From Amycolatopsis sp. (GTDB lineage Bacteria; Actinomycetota; Actinomycetes; Mycobacteriales; Pseudonocardiaceae), in assembly GCF_025464955.1 (NCBI RefSeq), contig NZ_JAODNM010000137.1:1-64000 (forward strand): 64,000 bases of DNA, in the 5' to 3' direction. Below are positions 54,492-64,000 of this stretch, piece by piece (position 1 is the stretch's first letter; each line of letters opens with the position of its first letter). The notes beneath the pieces are model-generated. The model was given only the letters and a program-made list of their open reading frames with translations. It was not told the DNA's origin and did no database searches. Both the position numbers and the translations under genes were made by a program.

Positions 54492-55697
54492 CTAGTCCTT
54501 GGAACCGGTGGCTTGGGACTGGTCGCGGGGGATGAGGACGAGCCTGTCGTCGCTGGAGCCGGGCTTCCCGCCGTCCTTGTTCACCGTGCCGGCGACGGCG
54601 AGCTGCGGGTTGATCAGGCTCATCCCGGCGAGCCTGCCGTAGGACCGGCCGTTCTTGCCGTCGTTGGTCACCGTCGGCTTGCCGGTCACCGAGCCGTCGG
54701 GGGCGATCGGGAGGTCTTGCATGTTTCCCGCGATCGACGTCGTCACGGCGACGTAGCCGGTGAAGTCCGCGCAGCCCGCGACCCCGGGCTTGTCCGCCCA
54801 CGTCCACGCGGGCGCGGTGAGCGGCTTGCCGATCTGCAGGCGGTAGATCGCGTCCTTGTCGGCCAGCCGGTCGGTGACCCAGAGCCGGGCGCCGTCGGTC
54901 GACTCACAGATCCCGCCGGGCGCGTGCAGCCCGGAGGCCACCACGGCCGAGCCGGCGACCGGATTGCCGGTGGCCGGCTGGCCCGAAGTGTTGATACGCA
55001 GGACCTTGCCGGCGAGGGAGTTCGGATCCGCCGCGGCGTTCGGGTTGCCCGCGTCGCCCGTCGCGACCAGCAGCGCGCTCTTGCCGTCGGTGGCGATCGT
55101 GCCGTGGTTGCCCGTGGCGCCCTTCGGGATGCCCGTGAGCACGGCCTTCGGCGGCTGGCCCTTCGCCAGGCGCAGGACGCGGTTGTCGGTGTCGGTGGTG
55201 ACGTAGACGAAGAGCAGCTGATCCTCGGTGTAGTCGGGTGAGAGCGCGAGGCCGGTGAGACCGCCGTCGCCGGTCGCGACGACCGGGACGGTCGCGAACT
55301 CCGTCGACGGCCTGCCCGCGGTCGCCTGCATGATCCGCCCGCTCTTGCGCTCGCCGCCGAACGCCGAGGGCGCGCTGCCGTCGCCCGGCAACGCGGCGAC
55401 CGCGGACACCGTGTCCAGGCAGGTCGCGATGACGGCCGGGTCGAAGTCCTTGCAGCCCTGCGGCGGCGGGATCGACGTCGAGGACGCCGCCGGGCCGCCA
55501 CCGGAGGGTGCGCGGGGGGCGGGGTCGTCTCCGGGGAGCTGCGGTTGAGGTCCGCCCTGCGGCGTCAGCTGCGGCGCGGGCACGAAGGTCTGTCCCGCGG
55601 CGCTGTTGTCGAACTGGGCGCATCCGGCCAGCAGGAAGCTACCGCCGACGGCCAGGGCCACCAGCCAGGACGGGTTCCGACGGGACCTGGTACGCAC
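54492..55697 (-). CDS. PQQ-dependent sugar (glucose/sorbosone) dehydrogenase-like lipoprotein (LppZ-like)
   Basis: Lipobox FLLAGCAQ; beta-propeller GNHGTIATDGKSALLVATGDAGNPNAAADPNSLAGKVLRIN. Confidence 0.88.
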   Translation of the reverse strand: MRTRSRRNPSWLVALAVGGSFLLAGCAQFDNSAAGQTFVPAPQLTPQGGPQPQLPGDDPAPRAPSGGGPAASSTSIPPPQGCKDFDPAVIATCLDTVSAVAALPGDGSAPSAFGGERKSGRIMQATAGRPSTEFATVPVVATGDGGLTGLALSPDYTEDQLLFVYVTTDTDNRVLRLAKGQPPKAVLTGIPKGATGNHGTIATDGKSALLVATGDAGNPNAAADPNSLAGKVLRINTSGQPATGNPVAGSAVVASGLHAPGGICESTDGARLWVTDRLADKDAIYRLQIGKPLTAPAWTWADKPGVAGCADFTGYVAVTTSIAGNMQDLPIAPDGSVTGKPTVTNDGKNGRSYGRLAGMSLINPQLAVAGTVNKDGGKPGSSDDRLVLIPRDQSQATGSKD

Positions 55698-55761
55698 GAG
55701 GGGGAAGCCTATGCGGGTCGAGGTGAACCTCAAGTAAGAGGTGACCGCTACCGTGGTGATC

Positions 55762-56670
55762 ATGACGGTCACCGTGCTGGTTCCCGACGACGACGGTATC
55801 GCCGCGCTGTCCGAGCTCGACGGCGTCCGGGCGATCCGTTACGAGCAAGGCGAGCCGCTGCCGCCCGAAGCGGCGAAGGCCGAGGTGCTGATCCCGGCGG
55901 TCAACCGGGCCAGCGGGACTTCGTTCGCCGACCTCCCCAACCTCAAACTGATCCAGCTGCTTTCGGCAGGCGCGGATAACTGGATCGACGCCGTCCCCGA
56001 TGGGATCCTGCTTTCCACCTGCCGGGGTGCCCACGGAGGCAGTGCCGCGGAGTGGGTCGTCGCCGTGCTGCTGTCGATGTACCGTGAGCTTCCAGAGTTC
56101 GCGGCCGACCAGGCCGCGGGCCGTTGGCAGCGTCGAACCACCGAAACCCTGCAGGGCAAGCGAGTCCTCGTGATCGGCGCCGGCGACCTCGGCCGCCAGC
56201 TGGCCAGGCGGCTCGAGGCGTTCGACGTCCGGGTCACGATGGTCGGGTTGTCCGCGCGGGATGGTGTCCACGGCGTCCGCGAGCTCCCCGGGCTGCTCGG
56301 GGCCCACGATGTGACGGCGCTGATGGTGCCGCTGACGTCGAAAACCCACGGGATGGTGGATGCCGCCTTCCTCGCCGCGATGCCAGCGCACGCCGTGCTC
56401 GTCAACGCGTCGCGCGGGCCGGTGGTGGATACCGCCGCGCTGGTCGCCGAGCTGCGGTCCGGCCGGTTGCGCGCGGCTCTCGACGTCACCGACCCGGAAC
56501 CGCCGCCACCCGGGCACCCGTTGTGGACCGCGCCCGGCCTGATCCTGAACCCACACGTCGGCAGCGCGGTGCACGGGACCCGGCGCCGGTCCTACGCCGT
56601 CGCCGCCGCGGAGATCGCCCGGTACGCCGGAGGTGAACTGCCGAACAATCTCGTCCATGGCGAGTATTGA
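55762..56670 (+). CDS. 2-hydroxyacid dehydrogenase
   Basis: KRVLVIGAGDLGRQLARRLEAFDVRVTMVG; VNASRGPVVDTAALVAELRSGRLRAALDVTDPEPPPPGHPLW. Confidence 0.95.
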   Translation: MTVTVLVPDDDGIAALSELDGVRAIRYEQGEPLPPEAAKAEVLIPAVNRASGTSFADLPNLKLIQLLSAGADNWIDAVPDGILLSTCRGAHGGSAAEWVVAVLLSMYRELPEFAADQAAGRWQRRTTETLQGKRVLVIGAGDLGRQLARRLEAFDVRVTMVGLSARDGVHGVRELPGLLGAHDVTALMVPLTSKTHGMVDAAFLAAMPAHAVLVNASRGPVVDTAALVAELRSGRLRAALDVTDPEPPPPGHPLWTAPGLILNPHVGSAVHGTRRRSYAVAAAEIARYAGGELPNNLVHGEY

Positions 56671-56696
56671 GCTGTGGCCTGGGTTACTGTGCGTGC

Positions 56697-57278
56697 GTGA
56701 GCACTCACGACGACACCTATGACACGAGCGTGCTTTCCGGGGTCGAGGACACCTCCTCCGGTTCGAGGGCACTCGAGACGAAATGGCACGGCGGGCTCGA
56801 CTTCGGTCTGCTGATCATGCGGGTCGCGCTCGGGGTCACCATGGGGGCGCACGGGCTGCAGCACCTGTTCGGCCTGTTCGGGGGGCCGGGTATCGCGGGG
56901 TTCGCGCGGTTCCTCGGCAGTTTCGGTTTCACGAGCCAGACGACGTTGCTGTCGTGGCTCACCGGGATCAGCGAGGTCGGTGGCGGCGCGCTGGTGATCG
57001 TCGGCCTGTTCACCCCGCTCGGTGCCACCGCGCTGCTCGGGGTCGCGGTGAACATCGTCTACGCCAAGTGGCACGGCGGGTTCTTCGAGGGCCAGGGCGG
57101 CGGGTTCGAGTTCGAGCTGCTGCTCGGTGTCGTCGCGTTGACGTTGCTGTTCACCGGCGCGGGCCGGTTCTCCCTCGACGCCAACACGCCGTGGCGCCGA
57201 CGTCCGGTGCCGCTCGGGCTGCTCGGCGTCCTGCTCGCGGCCGCCGTTTCGGTCGCCGTGATCGTGCTGTTCCGCTAG
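56697..57278 (+). CDS. DoxX family protein (Rv3005c-like)
   Basis: LLIMRVALGVTMGAHGLQHLFGLFGGPGIAGFARFLGSFGF; GTG start. Confidence 0.9.
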   Translation: MSTHDDTYDTSVLSGVEDTSSGSRALETKWHGGLDFGLLIMRVALGVTMGAHGLQHLFGLFGGPGIAGFARFLGSFGFTSQTTLLSWLTGISEVGGGALVIVGLFTPLGATALLGVAVNIVYAKWHGGFFEGQGGGFEFELLLGVVALTLLFTGAGRFSLDANTPWRRRPVPLGLLGVLLAAAVSVAVIVLFR

Positions 57279-57281
57279 CTG

Positions 57282-57327
57282 CTGGTGAGTGTTTAGGCCG
57301 CTTAGAACCGGCCTAAACACTCACCAG
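57282..57327. terminator. Family C inverted repeat between convergent genes, candidate bidirectional terminator
   Basis: CTGGTGAGTGTTTAGGCCG...CCGGCCTAAACACTCACCAG. Confidence 0.7.
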
Positions 57328-57331
57328 TTCG

Positions 57332-59176
57332 CTACTTGTCCGGGTCGCGGACGGCGCCGGTGTCGGCGGAGGTCGCCATGCGGGCGTAGGCGCGCAGGGC
57401 GGCGGTGATCGGCCGCACTCGGTCCTTCGGCTGCCACGGACGCTCGCTGGACTCCATCTTGTCGCGCCGCTCGGCCAGGATCTCCGGGTCGACGAGGAGT
57501 TCCAGCCGCCGCTCGTGGATGTCGAGCAGGATCTGGTCGCCGTCCTCGACGAGCCCGATGAGGCCGCCGGCCGCGGCTTCGGGCGAGATGTGCCCGACGG
57601 AGATGCCCGACGAGCCGCCCGAGAACCGGCCGTCGGTGATCAGCGCGCACTTCTTGCCGAGTCCCGAGCCCTTGAGGAACGCCGTGGGGTGCAACATTTC
57701 CTGCATGCCCGGACCACCCGCGGGGCCTTCGTAGCGGATGACGAGGACTTCGCCCGGCTGGATCTTCTTGCCGAGGATCGCCGAGACGGCTTCTTCCTGG
57801 CTTTCCAGCACCCGCGCGGGGCCCTGGAAATGCCACAGGTCCTCGTCGATCCCGGCCGCCTTGATCACGGCGCCGTTCTCGGCGAGATTGCCGCGCAGGA
57901 TCGCGAGGCCGCCGTCGACGGTGTGCGCGTGCGCGACGTCGTGGATGCAGCCGTCAGCCGCGTCGGTGTCGAGCGAGGTCCAGCGGTTCGACGTCGAGAA
58001 GGCCTCGATGGTCCGGACCCCGCCGGGCGCTGCGTGGAACAGCTCGACCGCTTCGGCCGACGGCGACTCGGCGCGGATGTCCCAAGTGGACAGCCACTCC
58101 TTCAGCGTCGGCGTGTGTACCGAGGTGACCTCTTCGTTCAGCAGCCCGCCACGGTAGAGCTCACCGAGGATGGCGGGGATGCCGCCGGCCCGATGGACGT
58201 CTTCCATGTGGTAGTCCGAGTTCGGCGCGACCTTCGACAGGCACGGCACCTTGCGGCCGATGGCGTCGATGTCGGCGATGGTGAAGTCGACCTCGCCCTC
58301 CCGCGCGGCGGCGAGGATGTGCAGCACGGTGTTCGTCGAACCGCCCATGGCCATGTCGAGCGCCATCGCGTTCTCGAACGCGGCCTTCGTCGCGATCGAC
58401 CGCGGGAGCACGGACTCGTCGTCGTTCTCGTACCAGCGCTTGGCCAGTTCGACGACCGTACGTCCGGCGTTGACGAACAGCTCGCGCCGCGCCGCGTGCG
58501 TGGCGAGTGTGGAACCGTTGCCCGGCAAGGAAAGTCCGAGTGCTTCGGTCAGGCAGTTCATCGAGTTCGCGGTGAACATGCCCGAGCACGAGCCGCAGGT
58601 CGGACACGCTGAGCGCTCGACTTCGGCCAGGCCCGCTTCGTCGACCGAGTTGTTGGCCGAGGCGGAGATCGTGGTGATCAGGTCGCTCGCCGGGTGGACG
58701 ACGTCGCCGACGACCACGGCCTTGCCTGCTTCCATCGGCCCGCCGGAGACGAACACGACCGGGATGTTGAGCCGCATCGCGGCGTTGAGCATGCCCGGGG
58801 TGATCTTGTCGCAGTTGGAGATGCACACCAGCGCGTCGGCCTGGTGGCCGTTGACCATGTACTCCACCGCGTCGGCGATGATCTCGCGCGAAGGCAGTGA
58901 GTAGAGCATTCCGCTGTGGCCCATGGCGATGCCGTCGTCGACGGCGATGGTGTGGAACTCGCGGGACACCCCGCCGGCGGCCCGCACGCCCTCGGCGACG
59001 ATGTCGCCCATGTCCTTGAGGTGCACGTGGCCGGGGACGAACTGGGTGTAGGAGTTGGCGATGGCGACGATGGGCTTGCCGAAGTCGCTGTCGGTCATTC
59101 CCGTGGCGCGCCAGAGCGAGCGAGCGCCCGCCGCGTTGCGGCCGTGGGTGGTGATGCGGGAGCGCAGCGGAGGCAT
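57332..59176 (-). CDS. ilvD: Dihydroxy-acid dehydratase
   Basis: [57 protein letters not shown]. Confidence 0.98.
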   Translation of the reverse strand: MPPLRSRITTHGRNAAGARSLWRATGMTDSDFGKPIVAIANSYTQFVPGHVHLKDMGDIVAEGVRAAGGVSREFHTIAVDDGIAMGHSGMLYSLPSREIIADAVEYMVNGHQADALVCISNCDKITPGMLNAAMRLNIPVVFVSGGPMEAGKAVVVGDVVHPASDLITTISASANNSVDEAGLAEVERSACPTCGSCSGMFTANSMNCLTEALGLSLPGNGSTLATHAARRELFVNAGRTVVELAKRWYENDDESVLPRSIATKAAFENAMALDMAMGGSTNTVLHILAAAREGEVDFTIADIDAIGRKVPCLSKVAPNSDYHMEDVHRAGGIPAILGELYRGGLLNEEVTSVHTPTLKEWLSTWDIRAESPSAEAVELFHAAPGGVRTIEAFSTSNRWTSLDTDAADGCIHDVAHAHTVDGGLAILRGNLAENGAVIKAAGIDEDLWHFQGPARVLESQEEAVSAILGKKIQPGEVLVIRYEGPAGGPGMQEMLHPTAFLKGSGLGKKCALITDGRFSGGSSGISVGHISPEAAAGGLIGLVEDGDQILLDIHERRLELLVDPEILAERRDKMESSERPWQPKDRVRPITAALRAYARMATSADTGAVRDPDK

Positions 59177-59288
59177 GGCTACTCCAATGTCCTCGTTCTG
59201 GGTCGTGCTCGGGTCGTTCGGCAACCGGTGGTGACCGGCGCGGAGACGGCGCCCGGATAGGTGCGCGCGCCAACTGGTCCTACCAATC

Positions 59289-59798
59289 CTACTCCTGGGC
59301 GGAAGCCACTGAGTCGGAGGTGGCGACGGCGGGCTCGGGTGCGGTTACCGCCGGTTCGGCGATCAGCCCGGACGGATCGTGCAGGCGGCCGTCGCTGACC
59401 AGCGAGAGCACCGGCAGGTGCCGGGTGCGCACGGTGGGCAGCCGGACCTGGCTTTCGTCGGCGAGTACGGCGCTGACCTTGGATTTCTTGTTCAGTGCAA
59501 GTCCCTTGAGCTCCGACCAGGCCAGGTCGCGGTGACCGAACATGGTGCGGACCTTGAGGCCCTGGGCGTCGGCCGTCGTGCGCATGCGCCGGACGAACAC
59601 GATCAGCGCGAGCGGGATCAGGTAGAGCACCGCGAGCCAGTGGATCTCGCCGAGTGCCGCCGGGGTCATGCAGAAGATCAGGAACCCGATCACGAAATAC
59701 GCCGTGCGCGGGATCCGGAACACCGCCTTCGGGTTCGGCGGGATCTCCGGGGCGCCGGTGACGGCATCGGTGCTGGTCTGCTGCTCGTTTTCAGCCAC
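59289..59798 (-). CDS. PH-domain membrane protein (Cfp6/Rv3004-like)
   Basis: [73 protein letters not shown]. Confidence 0.88.
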   Translation of the reverse strand: MAENEQQTSTDAVTGAPEIPPNPKAVFRIPRTAYFVIGFLIFCMTPAALGEIHWLAVLYLIPLALIVFVRRMRTTADAQGLKVRTMFGHRDLAWSELKGLALNKKSKVSAVLADESQVRLPTVRTRHLPVLSLVSDGRLHDPSGLIAEPAVTAPEPAVATSDSVASAQE

Positions 59799-59890
59799 TC
59801 ATAGATGGTGCACCGCAGCGCTGAAGGCCGGGAAAGCGGGGCCGTCCGATAGTCGGAGTGTCCAGTATCCGGGATCACCATCCCGCAGAG

Positions 59891-59920
59891 TTGACACTCC
59901 TTGACGTAACCGATTAACGT
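59891..59920 (+). promoter_or_regulatory. Candidate promoter of ilvBNC leader
   Basis: TTGACA (59891-59896), 18-bp spacer, TAACGT (59915-59920). Confidence 0.65.
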
Positions 59921-59927
59921 CTCTCCC

Positions 59928-59975
59928 GTGCTCAAGCTGACCGGCCTCGTACTTCCCCAGCGCGTCGACGCTTAG
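59928..59975 (+). CDS. ilvBNC leader peptide (15 aa, MLKLTGLVLPQRVDA)
   Basis: GTG-CTC-AAG-CTG-ACC-GGC-CTC-GTA-CTT-CCC-CAG-CGC-GTC-GAC-GCT-TAG, Leu/Val-rich, followed by competing hairpins and a terminator. Confidence 0.8.
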   Translation: MLKLTGLVLPQRVDA

Positions 59976-60001
59976 GAAGTTTCCGCTGCGTCGACGCGCG
60001 A

Positions 60002-60036
60002 CCCTCGTGCGACCTAACGGTCGGCGGGGGTTTTTT
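60002..60036 (+). terminator. Attenuator terminator upstream of ilvB
   Basis: CCCTCGTGCGACC-TAAC-GGTCGGCGGGGG (about 12 bp, one bulge, G-U pairs) then TTTTTT. Confidence 0.85.
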
Positions 60037-60128
60037 GTTGCCTGGATTGACCTTGGCCGCAAGATTTACCCGAACGAGTTACCCCGAACACCGTGATCCC
60101 GAACACCGAGACCCTCGAGGCAGAACCG

Positions 60129-62014
60129 ATGACAAGCGCCACCTCGCGATCGGAAACGAACGCCGGTGCGACGCCTCCCGCGTCGCCCAGCCAGATTGGC
60201 TCCCGCCCGAAGCCGGCCCCGCCGGCTGGCACGCCGGTAAGGGTCACGGGCGCGCAGTCGCTCGTCCGCTCGCTCGAGGCGGTTGGCGTCGAGGTCGTCT
60301 TCGGCATTCCCGGCGGCACGATCATGCCCGCCTACGACGCGCTGCTCGACTCCACGAAGGTCCGTCACATCCTGGTCCGCCACGAGCAGGGCGCCGGCCA
60401 CGCGGCCACTGGCTACGCACAGGCCACCGGCAAGGTCGGCGTCTGCATCGCCACTTCCGGCCCCGGCGCGACCAACCTGGTCACCCCGCTGGCCGACGCG
60501 AACATGGACTCGGTGCCGATCGTCGCGATCACCGGTCAGCAGAGCCGCGCGCTGATCGGCACGGACGCCTTCCAGGAAGCCGACATCTGTGGCATCACGC
60601 TGCCGATCACCAAGCACAACTTCCTGGTGACCGACCCGATCGACATCCCCCGCACCATCGCAGAGGCGTTCCACCTCGCGTCGACGGGACGTCCTGGGCC
60701 GGTGCTCGTCGACATCCCGAAGGACGTCCTGCAGGAGATGACGTCGTTCTCCTGGCCCACCGAGATGCGCCTGCCCGGCTACCGGCCGACGCTGCGTCCG
60801 CACGGCAAGCAGGTCCGCGAAGCCGCGCGGCTCATCGCGTCCGCGCGTCGCCCGGTGCTCTACGTCGGTGGCGGCGTGATCAAGGCGAACGCGTCGAAGC
60901 AGCTGCTGGAGCTGGCGGAGTACACCGGCATTCCGGTGGTCACCACGCTGATGGCCCGGGGGGCGTTCCCCGACTCGCACCCGCAGCACCTCGGCATGCC
61001 GGGCATGCACGGCACAGTCGCCGCGGTCGCCGCGATGCAGCGCTCCGACCTGTTGATCACCCTCGGCGCGCGGTTCGACGACCGGGTGACCGGCCAGCTT
61101 TCGTCGTTCGCGCCGGACGCGGCGGTGGTGCACGCCGACATCGACCCGGCGGAGATCTCGAAGAACCGCAAGGCCGACGTCCCCATCGTCGGTGACTGCG
61201 CCGAGATCATCACCGAGCTGAGCATCGCGGTCCGCGGCGAGTTCGAGCACTCCGGCACGCCGGACCTCGAAGCTTGGTGGACGCAGCTCAACTCGCTGCG
61301 CCAGAACTACCCGGCCGGGTACGAATGGCCCGCCGACGGCGCGTTGTCGCCCCAGTACGTCATCGAGCGCATCGGCCAGCTGGTCGGCCCGGACGCCGTC
61401 TACACCGCGGGCGTCGGGCAGCACCAGATGTGGGCCGCGCAGTTCGTCAAGTACGAGAAACCGCGCTCGTGGATCAACTCCGGCGGGCTCGGCACGATGG
61501 GCTTCGCCGTTCCGGCCGCGATGGGCGCCAAGTTCGGCCTGCCGGACACGCAGGTCTGGGCGATCGATGGCGACGGCTGCTTCCAGATGACCAACCAGGA
61601 ACTCGCCACCTGTGCGATCGAGGGTGCGCCGATCAAGGTCGCCGTGATCAACAACGGCAACCTCGGCATGGTCCGGCAGTGGCAGAACCTGTTCTACTCG
61701 GAGCGGTACTCGCACACCGATCTCGGTACGCACAAGCACCGCATCCCCGACTTCACGCTGCTGGCCGAGGCGCTCGGGTGCGCCGGGCTGCGGTGCGAGT
61801 CGAAGGAAGACGTCGATGCGACCATCCGCCGCGCGATGGAGATCAACGACCGCCCGGTGGTGATCGACTTCGTCGTCGGCAAGGACGCGCAGGTCTGGCC
61901 GATGGTCGCGGCCGGCACCGGCAACGACGAGATCATGGCCGTCCGCGGCATCCGCCCGCTGTTCGACGACGACGAGGTGGCCGCCGAGGCAGCCGCCGCC
62001 GAGGGAGACCCGCG

Positions 62015-62018
<4 letters not shown>
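60129..62018 (+). CDS. ilvB: Acetolactate synthase large subunit
   Basis: [56 protein letters not shown] motif [12 protein letters not shown]. Confidence 0.98.
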
Positions 62019-63563
<1,545 letters not shown>

Positions 63564-63574
63564 GTCGGTTGTTC

Positions 63575-63621
63575 GTGAAGGCCACCTTCACAGCGCAATA
63601 CGCTGTGAAGGTGGCCTTCAC
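63575..63621. repeat. Family B palindrome after ilvC
   Basis: GTGAAGGCCACCTTCACAGCG-caata-CGCTGTGAAGGTGGCCTTCAC, perfect 21-bp arms. Confidence 0.93.
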
Positions 63622-63654
63622 GCGTTTCTGGACCCGGCCGATATCGTGGGTGAC

Positions 63655-63957
63655 ATGAGTGAACAAGCGGCGGACCAAGCCGCGGAGCAGCCCGTGGACG
63701 ACAAGGCCCACATCCGCCACGAGCTGGACCTGAGCAACGCGCCCTGGATCCGCGCGGAGCCGGAGGGCGTGACGCTCGACGACGCCGTCGAGTACGCCTT
63801 CGTGCCGCACACCGACGGGGTCACCTACGTCGCGATGCGCCAGTCCTCGAAGCCGGACGGCGTGATCCTCGTGTTCACCCCGTCGGAGTGGGACGCGTTC
63901 GTGCTGGGCGTCAAGGATGGCGAGTTCGACCTGCCCGAAGACGTCGAAGAGAGCTAG
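63655..63957 (+). CDS. DUF397-like small protein
   Basis: VTYVAMRQSSKPDGVILVFTPSEWDAFVLGVKDGEFD resembles the DUF397 C-terminal motif. Confidence 0.7.
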   Translation: MSEQAADQAAEQPVDDKAHIRHELDLSNAPWIRAEPEGVTLDDAVEYAFVPHTDGVTYVAMRQSSKPDGVILVFTPSEWDAFVLGVKDGEFDLPEDVEES

Positions 63958-64000
63958 CCCCGGAATACCTTCAGCGCCTGCTTCCGGTCGAAGTGTTCGG
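63954..64000 (-). CDS. C-terminal end of a minus-strand gene entering from beyond the right edge (unidentified)
   Basis: Minus-strand ...EHFDRKQALKVFRG* ending at TAG (63954-63956); too short to identify. Confidence 0.4.
   Translation of the reverse strand, partial: EHFDRKQALKVFRG

Overview
High-GC actinobacterial chromosome, most likely a Pseudonocardiales/Amycolatopsis-like organism (inferred from gene content and codon bias; no database was searched). About 1-23.5 kb is accessory: a DUF222/HNH protein, regulator/enzyme pairs (TetR-SDR, TetR-P450, XRE-decayed AKR, HxlR-hydrolase), a Rox-like FAD monooxygenase, pseudogene fragments and the glyoxylate-shunt block (RamB-like regulator, aceA, aceB). 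About 24-64 kb is core. From memory its gene order resembles the M. tuberculosis Rv3032 to Rv3001c region: GT4, GH57, methyltransferase, etfBA, acyltransferase pair, cysteine desulfurase, mnmA, MetE-like, ligA, ACT protein, gatCAB, LppZ-like, DoxX, PH-domain protein, ilvBNC. Accessory genes are inserted among these. I see no rRNA, tRNA, CRISPR array, intact transposon, prophage or large biosynthetic cluster. The strongest non-ORF signals are: (1) a ribosome-mediated attenuator with a probably leaderless 15-aa Leu/Val-rich leader ORF upstream of ilvBNC; (2) a perfect GGGGnCTTGCnGCAAGnCCCC palindrome matching the rifamycin-associated element (RAE) upstream of a GT1 glycosyltransferase; (3) at least five families of intergenic palindromic repeats, some nested together at convergent gene ends and one copy inside a CDS; (4) several unassigned operators and decayed-gene mosaics; (5) an 11-bp palindrome, TCCACTGTGGA, recurring inside unrelated CDSs.
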